Below, one piece after another: positions 37,322-48,200 of a stretch of 64,000 nt of DNA (positions within the stretch are counted from its first letter, which is position 1; the number at the start of each line of letters is the position of its first letter). Below the pieces are notes generated by a model. It was given only the letters and a program-made list of their open reading frames with translations, ran no database searches and had not been told where the DNA came from. A program made the translations under genes and the position numbers. This DNA is from Nautilus pompilius (lineage: Eukaryota > Mollusca > Cephalopoda > Nautilida > Nautilidae), in the NCBI GenBank assembly GCA_018389105.1, contig JACATO010001012.1:147501-211500 (forward strand), in the 5' to 3' direction.

Positions 37322-38768
37322 TATTGATGTGTGTGTGTGTGATGAGAGAGAGAGAGAGGAGAGAGAGGAGAGAGAGAGTGTGTGTGTGGTGTGAGAGAGG
37401 GAGAGAGAGAGAGTGTGTGGGTGTGTGTGTGTGTGTGTGAAAGAGAGAGAGAGAGAGAGTGTGTTGTGTGTGGGATGAGAGAAGAGAGAGAGCGTGTGTG
37501 TGGGTTGTGTGTTGTGTGTGTGTGGAGAGAGAGCGAGAGAGGGAGGGGAGAGAGAGTGTGTGTGTGTGTGAGAGGGAGAGAGAGAAGAGTGTGTGTGTGT
37601 GTGGTTGTGTGTGAGAGAGAGAGAGTGTGTGTGTGTGTGAGAGGGAGAGAGAGAGTTGTGGGTGTGTGTGGTGTGTGAGAGGAGAGAGAGTGTGTGTGTG
37701 TTGTGTGAGAGGGAGAGAGAGAGTGTGTGGGTGTGTGTGTGTGTGTGAGAGAGAGCGGAGAAGAGAGGGGAGAGAGAGAGTGTGTGTGTTGTGTAGAGGG
37801 AGAGAGAGAGCGAGAGTGTGCGTGTGTGTGTGTGCGGAGAGAGAGAGAGGAGAGAGAGTGTGTGTGTGTGTGTGAGAGGAGAGGAGAGAGCAGGTGTGTG
37901 TGGGTGAGAGAGAGAGAGAGAGGGAGAAGAGAGAGAGAGAGTGGTGTGTGTGTGTGTGTGTGAGAGGAGAGAGAGGGGGAGAGAGAGTGTGGTGGGTGTG
38001 TGTTGTGTGGTGTGTGAGAGAGAGAGAGAGAGAAGCGGGAGAGAGGAGTGTGTGTGTGTGTGAGATGGAGAGAGAGCGTGTGTGGGTGTGTGTGTGTGAG
38101 TGAGAGAGAGAGAGAGAGAGAGAGAGGGGAGAGAAGCAGTGTGTGTGTTGAGTGGGAGAGGAGAGAGAGTGTGGGTTGTGTGTGTGTGTGTGAGAGGAGC
38201 GAGAGAGGGGGAGGGAGTGTGTGTGTTGTGTGCGCTGGGAGAGAGAGAGCGTGTGTGTGTGTGTGTGAAGAGGAGAGAGAGAGCGAGGCGAGAGAGTGTG
38301 TGTTGTGTGTGAGAGGGAGAGCGAGAGAGTGAGTGTGTGTGTGTGTGGTGGAGCGGAGAGAGAGAGGGAGAGTGTGTGTGTGTGGTGTGAGAGAGCGAGA
38401 GCTGTGAGAGAGAGAGTGTGTGTGTGTGAGAGAGAAGAGAGGGAGAAAGAAAGAGAGAGAGAGTGTGAAAGAGAGAGAGTGTGTGTGTGTGAGAGAGAGA
38501 GAGGGAGAAAGAAAGAGAGAGAGAGTGTGTGTGTGGTGAGAGAGAGAGGAGTGTGTGTGTGTGCGAGAGAGAGAGAGATTGTGTGTGTTGGAGAGAGAGG
38601 GAGTGTCTGTGTGTGTGTTGGAGAGAGAGAGAGAATGAGGGGGAGAGAGAGGAGGGAGAGGAGAGAGAGAGAGAGGAGGAGAGAGAGAGAGGAAGGTTTG
38701 GGAGAGGGAGGAGAGAGGCGAGAGAGAGGAGATGGAGAGAGAGAGGTGTTTGTGTGTGTGTGAGAGAG

Positions 38769-38805
<37 letters not shown>

Positions 38806-39165
38806 GAGAGAGAGAGGAGAGAGAGTGTGTGTTGTGTGTGAGAGAGAGAGAGAGAGCGTGCGAGGAGAGAGAGAGAGTGTGTTGTGTGTGAGAGAGAGAG
38901 GGGAAGAGAGAGTGTGTGTGTGTGTGTTGGAGAGAGAGAGGGAGGAAGAGAGAGAGTGTGTGTGTGTTTGTGAGAAGACAGAGAGAGGGTTGTGGTGTGT
39001 GTGAGAGAGGGAGTGTCTGTGTGTGTTGAGAGAGAGAGAGGGCGATGAGAGGAGGGATAGGGAAGAGAGAGAGGAGGAGGAGAGAGAGGAAGGAGAGAGA
39101 GAGGGAGAGAGAGATGAGAGAGAGGCGAGAGAGAGAGAGCGAGAGAGGGGGGGGGAGAGAGAGAT
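37322..39165. repeat. 1.8-kb compound (GT)n/(GA)n tract
   Basis: About 1.84 kb of the plus strand alternate between GT runs and GA runs, each usually 8 to 30 bp, switching dozens of times. Nearly every second base is G, with phase slips at GG or TT, and C is almost absent. Minus-strand frames of 722 and 615 codons (Ser/Leu/His/Thr-rich) and several plus-strand Arg/Glu/Val/Cys-rich frames are direct consequences of the repeat and are not called. GT runs can form Z-DNA and GA runs can form triplexes, so the tract is likely hard to replicate and assemble. Confidence 0.96.
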
Positions 39166-39539
39166 CATGTACAGAAGAAAAATTAATGATAAGAAGAAAG
39201 GTTTTTAGAATTGACGCTTCTTCAAAAGTAGTAAAAGAAGGAAATTCACACCTGCAGTTTCGAAAGAGTGACAAAATGTACACTTTCATTTCCCCCTTTA
39301 GAGGTGACGCCGAATGATCAGGCCCCGTAATCTGAAATTCCTCGCCCGACCACCTCATTAATGAGGTGTGTTGCCTTTTTCTTAGAAGAACACCGCGGTC
39401 GATTTCACGTACAGCTGGGGATCTCGGGTCTGATTTCGTCGCTATGACAACAATGCCAGTTCTCGTTTTACACAAATGCAGCAGACATTAGTCATAACAT
39501 TTCAAAACAGTTCGGCTGCAAAACTACTTTTATTTACCT
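39166..39539. other. Unique spacer, nothing recognised
   Basis: Mixed sequence after the GT/GA tract without an open frame or motif of note. Confidence 0.5.
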
Positions 39540-40210
39540 GCATCCACCTGAAGAACTGCACTAGGTGCCCTCCCGCACCTGCTGCCAACCAAGCACGTGA
39601 CCTGACTTCTGCTGGCGGGCCTGGCGGGGATTAAACAGAAACAGCTCCTGGGTGCACGTGACGGACATAAGCACGCGGACCCCGGCCAGATGCCGCCGAC
39701 CGGGAGTCCCTAACCCCGGCTGACCAGAAGAATTTTTAAAAATATTAAAGCCAAAAAAAAACAACTAAAATTAGTTATTTGATTATAAACTTTATGGCTA
39801 GTAATCGCCCCATTCGCCTCGTCTCGCCCCTGTCGAGAACGACCCTGCCCGCCCCGGGCTTTCTTCGCCAACGACTCTAACCCGGCAGCGAGAGCCACCC
39901 GACTGTCTTCGTCCCCTACCGTACAACCGAGAAGAGGGAGTAAAAGAAAAAGGGGACAACACGGCTACAGTGGAGGGAGAGGTAAGAAATGAAAACGGGG
40001 GCATGGTGGAGTCAACGATTCCGGTGAACACGAGTAAGAGGAGAAGGTACCAAGTTAGAGGGGTTTGTCATCGACCTGTTCGTTCCTTTGATTCCTCTGC
40101 AGTATTACTGCTTCCGGCGCTGAGTCATGACAAGAATAAAAAAGGGGCGGGACAGGGGAGGGGTCCCTGGCGAGTGACCGTAATCGTTAGTCACGGCCTT
40201 CGGGTCACCT
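39540..40210. other. GC-rich patch without recognisable gene
   Basis: Two CpG-rich parts (about 39560-39720 and 39800-39960) are separated by an A-rich piece. Short open frames occur on both strands. No domain or RNA gene was recognised. Confidence 0.35.
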
Positions 40211-41869
40211 AGCTCTGCCCATACATAGTAATCTTTCTCTGAAAAACAGAAATCTCGAATACTTTTCGACTTTAAACTTCTTCCTGCGAATGCATAATGG
40301 ATACTTTTCTGAAAACTGGAATGTTACGAATGACAAAGCGATTGTTAAGTTAATGCTTATCGGCCCACACACCTCTAATCTATTAATAAGCGACTAATAA
40401 ATACAATCCGTGACTGGAAGGACGATATTTAGATAGGTGGTCGCTGAGTCCTGCTTAACTGACAATGGCTGAATTGACGAACCCCCAAAGAAAATTGCTT
40501 TCAGCTGTCGTCACGTGTAGCCCTCGTGACATCGGTGTTTTGTCAGGTAATTGGCAAAACCGGAAGCGGTTAACAAAATCTGCAAAATACCGAGTGGAGA
40601 GGAATATCGGTAGGCGGAATGACACTAGGAGTGTCCGGATAAAACCCAGGTGATTTCCTCTCCACGCCTCGGATATGAGCATTCCTGATATACTGCGTTA
40701 GTTTAAGCAGCTATCCTCGCGCGCCACCAGGCGGCGGTCACACCCTCACCCTAACCCTGCCCACACCACAACCGCCCGTCTGACTTCCGCCACTAGAGAG
40801 GTCACTTCCGTTGCACGACACTACAACAGAACGAGTTCGTGAAACTCAATTAATATCAGTAAATGGGGATGGAGTCTGAAATTAAAAACAACAACAACAA
40901 CAACAACAAACAAACGTATTCCAAATTCACCTGGATAAAGCAGCAGTAATTAATTGGTGATCATTCAAAACAGACATTAATAGGAAACTTCCTTTTCTTC
41001 ATTTCTCGAAAAATGCAAATTCTGTGCCTGCTCCTCCTCCACAAAGAGAAGGCCCGAGGGTTAATTTTATTATCATTGCAATGTCTAAAGCTTATAAACG
41101 ACAATTCGAACTTATACAGGTGTGGAATCTATAACCATAAACACCTCCATTAAAAAAGGCAAAGTATTTTGCATTATCGCTCCCCCTTTATACCTCTGGT
41201 GGCGATCCGCGTGTCGCCGACCCTGACCTTCAGACAATCACGCGCTTCCGGTGAACGTTAGCTATCTTCAAAGAGAGAAAGAGGCAGGAAAAAAAACCAG
41301 CAACAGCCAGCTTAGATTACTAATACCCTGGTGTAGCCCGGATACCCTCGAGAGCGTCGTGTCGTCCGTGTGGGCCAAGCCACCAGTCAGCAGAAAGGTC
41401 GGGGAGAAGCGAGTATCTATCTATCTGCCCCATGGCCGCCGCGTCCGTCGCTTATGTCGCCGATCGCAGCTTTACTTTACTTAACCCCGTGTACACAAAC
41501 AAACATTGTAAAAGCTAAAATCTCGCAAAAGCATTTTCTTTAAAAAGGGAAAAGCTCAACTAATATTTACTTTAAATGTTTTAAAAGATAAATAGCAAAT
41601 AAATAAACAGTTGGGTGTTTTATATTTACGATGTTTTTTTCTCTGAAGTTGTTCGGTAGAATCCACAATATTAAAGCGAAGTTGACCAACCACCGTACCT
41701 GGCTACTAGACGTGTTACCTGTAAAGATGCGCGCGCCATCTCGGACGGAGTCCGTCCTTAAAACACGATAACCTAACCCTTATTTTTCTCCTGTCTGATT
41801 TTAGAAATAGGCTAAATTCTCAGATGATTTACGCACAAAGATTGTTTATGGGGTGGATTTTCGAAACCT
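40211..41869. other. No gene recognised; one strong CTCF-like core
   Basis: It includes an AAC repeat at about 40886-40910 and the sequence CCACCAGGCGGCGG at 40724-40737, close to the known CTCF core. A small interrupted palindrome, GGACGGAGTCCGTCC, lies near 41743-41757. The rest is ordinary AT-rich DNA. Confidence 0.45.
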
Positions 41870-41990
41870 AATGTTGTAGATAAAGATGATCGGTAGTCCG
41901 GTTGCTGGTATATACCTTGGTGGAAGGCCAGAGTTCGAATCCCAGTCGGGCTAGCGGCTTGGTTTGGAGCACGTTCCTCCCTGGCATGGT
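41870..41990 (+). mobile_element. tRNA-derived SINE-like segment
   Basis: GAGTTCGAATCCC at 41931-41943 is a good RNA polymerase III B box (T-loop TTCGAAT). It is preceded at about the right distance by GGTAGTCCGGTTGC, which could be a worn A box, and followed by GTCGGGCT. The T-stem has mismatches and no complete acceptor stem or cloverleaf could be formed, so this is more likely the head of a tRNA-derived SINE than a working tRNA gene. No second copy was noticed in the window. Confidence 0.45.
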
Positions 41991-43736
41991 TTCTTCTCGA
42001 TGCTCAAATTAAGATATCTGTTCATGTTGTTCTCTTTCGCTTGGTATCAGAAACCGAAGAACCCTGTGATAATCCAGTCATACTACAGTGTTTTAAAAAG
42101 CAAAAAAAAATTAATTAATAAGTGTTATTTTAAATCAAACAAAAAATTATATCTATAATATATGGTCTGAGATGAAGGGTTTATAGATGTCGCTGACAGA
42201 TTCTCCCTATGGACAGATCCCGTGCAACTATTGTTGTTCATATTCCACCATTTTTAATGTATCGTGAGTCGTAGTAAATTGGACGGGCTGCACCAAACAG
42301 GTCTCTTGCTATATAGGAGAGAAACTCACTGTGGAGGAAGATTGCATCATTCGTAGTTGTCAAGGTTACGATAAACTGTGCTAAAATTAAGTGCAAAAAG
42401 TCTGAGGCGAACTACACTTCTCAGGATCCAGTTGTTGTCGTGGTAACGCGATGCTGACGTGTTTGATTAGCAGAATGGCTGCGGTCAGATGTTGTGGCGA
42501 GCACTCAACGCAACACGCCATTAAATAGACAAAAATTCAGTTAAGAGTGATGAGGATAAAAGATACCTTCAAGTGAGCTGAAGCGGAACCTAATTCGTAA
42601 AATCAGAGTGGTGGTGTCGTTTCTTCTCAGTGCGGTTTTGCTTTTTAATGGATTACAGCTTAAGTTGTGAAACATTAAAAATGGCGTCACACGCCGATCT
42701 TGTAGTTCCACAAATTCCCGCTAGAGGCCGTGCGTCGCATTATTTCGATCAGCTGCAAACGAGTGTTATCCTGATTGCATAAGTGAGGCGCTTCATACTT
42801 CTCTTTAATGTACTTCTGGTCGGAAATAAGGCACCTACCTCTCAGTTCACTTACGAACAAACATAAACCGGTTTATGGTGCTTATCCCCAAAGTGTTCAC
42901 CGCTGTAGGCGGGGTTTGAAGCATCGGATTTATCACCAAAAACTTAGGATATATGCCGGTCATGATTATGAATTTTTCAGCTCTGTCCCCAGCCAGGCTC
43001 CACTCTGGGAAGCATCTCGTTGCAGACTTGTAGTCAGTAATGGGTTAACTAACAGGGTCTTTTGTCTAGTTATTCAGTTTGTGATGTCAGAGTTCCCCGT
43101 ATTCAAAAGTGCTACTGGCTTAACGGGACGAATAAAAGATATTCGTCGCTGCTGTTGTTTATGTGTAGATAAGCCGCCTGGGTACCTGTTTGTAATTGGC
43201 CACTAGTATATAACGGGTGGACAGTGAACCCGTAATTATTCTCGTCGTGTCCATCTTCAGGCTACATCTCCCGGTCACCGAATCGTGGCGGGCGCAAAGA
43301 AACCCAGGGCTCCGGCGCAGCTCCCTTCCAACATCTCTCGCGCTTATTTTTCTTTGGCATCGAATGGCCAACGTCGCACTGGCAGCGGTGAGGGTCCGAC
43401 GACGGGAGAGGGGGTTGGAAGAGCGACCCCTGAGCCGAGTGGTTAATAGTAATAATAATAATAATCTGTTAACGCGAGTTAGCGCCGGTTGCTTTATCGT
43501 CAGCCAATGAAAAGGGAGCTGGCGCCATCTTCTACATTAGAACTTAGCAGATCGATTGGAGCATCGCTGCAGTCATGGAAATACGCTAATACTTCCAAGA
43601 TCCGTCGGTCGCGCGCTTGTTTGTTCTCAAATCTGTGGTCCAAAAACAGGGGCTCGACTCGCGCGAATTCCCGCTCTGCCTGGTTCTGGAACAAAACAAA
43701 CAGGGAAACTTTCTCTGTGCGGATTAGTTCTCCGGA
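41991..43736. other. No gene recognised
   Basis: A 132-codon plus-strand frame (42808-43206) was examined and has no motif I know. From about 43240 to 43450 the sequence is CpG-rich, followed by a short AAT run at about 43446-43465. Confidence 0.4.
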
Positions 43737-44075
43737 GCTCCAGAGGGCGCTGCTTCTCTCGGCTGAGGAAGAAGATGAAAATGATGCTGAGAAACAAACT
43801 GAAGCTAAATTAAAAGAAGCTGCAGAAGTAATTTGAAGTCAGTAAATAAGGATGTGCGTGGGGGGGGGGACAAAAACAGAACAGGAGCTTGTCGAGCTTT
43901 CCTGCAGACAGGCCAAAAGTAAAGGGGACCATTCGCCTCGGAAGCCCTAATTTCCTCTATCTGAGCCGAAACTTCTTGCCAAAACGGAAGGGCTGAGAAG
44001 GAATCGACTCGCTTGCCCACCCGATTTCAACAAGCTGCGCCAGAAGAGGACCAGTGCTGCCCTCCTGGCGGTCAG
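43737..44075. promoter_or_regulatory. Pair of CTCF-like cores in opposite orientation
   Basis: CCAGAGGGCGCTG (43740-43752, plus) and TGACCGCCAGGAGGGCAGC (44056-44074, read on the minus strand) both fit the animal CTCF core CCxxxAGGGGGCGC within one or two bases. They point towards each other across about 300 bp. A 115-codon plus-strand frame (43489-43836) overlaps the first; its Glu/Lys-rich end is unremarkable. Binding is inferred from motif match only. Confidence 0.3.
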
Positions 44076-45884
44076 GGTTGGCTCGGTCCCTTGTTTTTCA
44101 ACGTAACTCCCTCGTATCGATGCCCCTCAAACTGCTTGCGTTGCTGTACATGGTCGTTGTAATGCTGGAAATAAGCGTGCGACTAATAGGAGCTTTCTGC
44201 ACAATGGACCCTTACAGGTCAAAAACCTGCCTGCGGGTTATACGCAGATGCGGCTTCTTCGTCGGTTTAATCGGTGCTCTGAAATAAGTAGATGGCACAC
44301 GTGCAAATAATAAAGTGAAGATATACTTCAATGTTTAGGGTTGGTTAAAGAGAAAAGAAAAGTTATACTGTTTCTGAATACGTTTTAATTTTTTATTAAT
44401 AGTATCTTGTGCAGACAATAAATGTCAAATATATATTAAAAAAATTAATAAAAAAAAACTAACAAAAGTCTTCCCCTTTTATTTTTTTGTTAACCACGAT
44501 TTCTAAGCTCATTTATTTACCGGGCCAAGTCCAGCGTCGCGAAGAAACGATTTCAATAAGAACGTGGGCGCATTTTTGAGGAGTGGATTAGCCAGTGGAG
44601 AACTGTGGGCAGCCAGACAGATCAAACACGAAAGCTGTATAGACCGCACCGAGGCAGCGTTTGTTTACCTCTCCGTAACGATACGAACAGTCAGACCAAA
44701 TATTTAGTTGTCACGAGTCTGGGTTTTACCTGTCTTGCTTTTAATTGCTCCCTCGTACGTTTCAGCGACCCCCCGCCTAGGTAACTTATCTTTTTTTTAA
44801 AAGAAGACAAGTTGCGGCTGCTGTAGAGGATGAGGTGGGGCTGCAGGGAGCGGGGAAACCTGTCGGCGCGCGAGCCTCGGACTTCAAGAGCCGCCATTGT
44901 TCGACGGAAAACCGCACGCACAGAAGACGAAACTGGAGATTTCCGTAATGTGAATTCCTTGGTGTCTGTGTCTGTTGTTGTTTGGGTTATTTGATGACAA
45001 ATCGCGAAAATCCTTTTCATAAGACTGTTGTTCTAGAAACGCACGCGCCCGGCTGCAGTCAAACACAGAAAAGCAGAGCTAACAACCACCGCGATACATG
45101 AATACACAGATCTTCAAAAATATGAGCACCACATTAAATATTTCCGTTTGAAAACTTCAAAATTACTGTTGGCCAAAATTGATTTTGAGAATCTGCGCAT
45201 GGACATCAACGCGTGAGTCCCCCCACCACCAGAGGAGAAACCTCGGGTGTCAGGTCCCTAACCCGAGCGGGGAAAATCGGGGTGTCGGACGTTGGCCACT
45301 CGCCTACCGCAGAAAATGTCTACCAGAAGAACCCTTCGTTCTTTAGATGTGGGAGTAAAAACCGGAAATTGCAGAGGAAGCTCACTCTACTGGCTGAGGA
45401 GGAGTCATTGCGTCGGGCCCCCTTAATTTCTTTCTCAAAATGGCCCCAGAAGGATTTTCTAAATATTCAGTCCTTCCTCAACAATTCTTTACGTTCATCG
45501 AAGTAAAAGAAAATCCTTCGCTGAGTCACTCGGTTCATGGATGACAATGCGATTAAACACACGCACGCGCGCGCCGAAAAGATTTTAGTCGACCGGTGTA
45601 TTTGCCGACCTGGAAGCCGGGGAATAACTGGGATTCTGCTGAAAGTTGTAAGGGACCATAGGAGAGGATTTTTAAAAAGTTTAACGAGTCTTTAGTAAAC
45701 TGTTTATTTGACTGTCAGGCAAGCGACGTGAAGCCCCGTTGCTTGTCGGTTATTTCTCCTCGATCTCCCGTGGTTACTAACTTTAAAAACAAAAAGGGGC
45801 CAACGATAAGCAGGGCGGCGAATACAACCTGAAAGCATTAACTAATTTCCCGGAGGAAACGCGTCACCAGGCGAGTTTTGTTAA
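44076..45884. other. No gene recognised
   Basis: The centre is AT-rich (44290-44510), followed by mixed sequence. Open frames of up to 109 codons are present on both strands without recognisable domains. Confidence 0.4.
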
Positions 45885-46360
45885 GACCTCGACAGAGAAC
45901 CGACCGCCTCTATTACCGAGATTCCGCAGCCGGTTCATCGAACCCGCTTCCGTTTTCGCGGAACCCCTGCCACAACCAGACCCCTCGGTAAACATCTCCG
46001 CGCTTTCGCGGGCTCGCGCCGCCAGCCCCGCACATCAAACGCAAACTTTTATATCCTCCAGAATTACGCTCGTGTTTCTTCTCGGCGGTAACTCGATCAG
46101 GTGCCAATTAAATTCCCTACAAAGGCCGGTCTCTGTGTCCTCTTAGTTTCATTGTCGGCAAGCGCAGCCAATGAGCAAAGGAACTGTTTTTCAATTACCG
46201 GACGCGGAGAACGGAGAGAATAGGGTCTCGAGAATTCTATACGGCATCTCGGTCCCCGACATCGCATCGGGTAACGCGGTACATTCTCCTCCTTCTTCTC
46301 GACCCCGGGGAAGGAACTGCGAGAAGCCAGGTAGCGTACAAACCAACGGCAAGGAGAGGA
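45885..46360. other. CpG-rich patch
   Basis: This GC- and CpG-rich stretch has overlapping frames on both strands. No domain was recognised. It is comparable to the islands near 12.6 and 34.5 kb. Confidence 0.35.
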
Positions 46361-47496
46361 ACAGTAGCCAGACATTAAACAAACAAATGGTCGGTGCGCT
46401 CTACCAAATATTCTACTCTATTACGGTTAGTTTCAATTCTATAGCCTCAAAACTTTGGCACAGGCTCAACAGCAACAACAACAATAATAATAATAACATT
46501 AGCACACAGAGGTGAACTCTTATACCGCTTGTTTAAGCAGATTTACGGAACAACGACAAAGTTCTGTTTAAAAAAAGTCTAGAACCGTCGGGATAACTTT
46601 TCCCAGCTGTTACCGGTCCCAGCAAGTCGCTTCGCCACACACTGTTTTCTTTCCCCTCACCGTGGTAATCACAAACACGTGTGTTCACCTACTCGGGGGT
46701 CGGTGTGTCACGGTGTCGTTGCAACGGTTATGAGTTTTCTATACCTTGTTTTAAAATTCCTACGACCGAGCACAACATGCCCACCACGTGTGTAACATCG
46801 GCCAGAGGGATAATGCCCTTGTTCTTTTATACCAAGGGAAGTGGGAGGGCGGCTATGGGCGGTGGGAGTTGAGGGGTCGGACGGTTGAATGCCGCTGTTT
46901 GTCTTTCCCTTAACAAATATGCAGTAGACCGGTGACGGCTATATCAAGCTACCATTAGTTTATATCATCTTGGCTGTAATTACTGCCTCCTACGCCCCAT
47001 GCGCAGACATTAGGCGCATTAAATCGTTCATGTGCTAATAAATCAGCCAATTAGAGACGTCGCCAGAGAGTCACAGAATAATCGCGCACTCTGCCCCTGA
47101 AGTTTCGTCTCTATCTTTCATTTGTATTGAGATGATAAAAATACAGTTAAGAATTTTTCTTTATTTCAGCGCTTAGAATTATTCTGGTGCAAGGACACTT
47201 TCTCTGAAGTGTAACAACTGTTGACGTCGGTTATATTCTACCACATTTCTAACTGGCACAGAACTCTGCAATTTAAATATTTCAACAATTTACAGTAATA
47301 ATATAATACCTTAGTAAATTTACATATTTTCGGCGAAAGTAAAATATCAGTTAATTCCTTTATCAACAATACATAATACTTTAAAACCACAATAATTATA
47401 TCATACACTATTAATTTACTGCTATAGACGTTTACCTATTTAAAATTTCATTAATACTAAGAGAAGACGCTAATTATTTTAATAACTTTCAAATGC
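46361..47496. other. No gene recognised
   Basis: It contains a CAA/AAT run at about 46470-46497. It becomes strongly AT-rich from 47100 up to the minisatellite. Confidence 0.45.
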
Positions 47497-48200
47497 TACC
47501 AGGACAGCGAGTTAACTGTTTTATAAACTTCCTCTCACCACCAGGACAGCGAATTAACTGTTTTATAAACTTCCTCTCACCACCAGGACAGCGAGTTAAC
47601 TGTTTTATAAACTTCCTCTCACCACCAGGACAGCGAGTTAACTGTTTTATAAACTTCCTCTCACCACCAGGACAGCGAGTTAACTGTTTTATAAACTTCC
47701 TCTCACCACTGGGACAGGGAATTAACTGTTTCATAAACTTCCCCTCACCACTAGGACAGCGAGTTAACTGTTTTATAAACTTCCTCTCACCACCAGGACA
47801 GCGAATTAACTGTTTCATAAACTTCCTCTCACCACCGGGACAGGGAATTAACTGTTTTATAAACTTCCTGTCACCACCAGGACAGCGAGTTAACTGTTTT
47901 ATAAACTTCCTCTCACCACCAGGACAGCGAGTTAACTGTTTTATAAACTTCCCCTCACCACCAGGACAGCGAGTTAACTGTTTTATAAACTTCCTCTCAC
48001 CACCAGGACAGCGAGTTAACTGTTTTATAAACTTCCTCTCACCACCAGGACAGCGAGTTAACTGTTTTATAAACTTCCTCTCACCACTTGGACAGGGAAT
48101 TAACTGTTTCATAAACTTCCTCTCACCACCGGGACAGGGAATTAACTGTTTTATAAACTTCCTGTCACCACCAGGACAGCGAGTTAACTGTTTTATAACT
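47497..48200. repeat. 42-bp minisatellite, about 17 units, open on both strands
   Basis: Seventeen head-to-tail units of exactly 42 bp can be counted. Because 42 is a multiple of three, both strands stay open: the plus strand repeats PPGQRVNCFINFLS and the minus strand repeats KFIKQLTRCPGGER. Variation is at a few fixed positions (GAG/GAA/GGAA before TTAAC, TTTTATA/TTTCATA, CTCTC/CTGTC/CCCTC). The GI-type unit ending CTGTC recurs exactly seven units (294 bp) apart, at 47835 and 48129, which points to block duplication. The flanks carry no start context, signal peptide or further coding sequence, so I do not call a protein. Confidence 0.95.

Noticed and set aside
37307-39475. Open frames of 722 and 615 codons on the minus strand
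   Set aside because: They are the translation of the GT/GA repeat (Ser, Leu, His, Thr only) in two frames at once, with no domain or start context.
40740-40770. CCCTCACCCTAACCC, telomere-like
   Set aside because: Only one or two units, so no evidence of an interstitial telomere array.
43489-43836. 115-codon plus-strand frame with acidic/basic end
   Set aside because: It lies in a CpG-rich patch with a competing minus-strand frame, and no domain was recognised.
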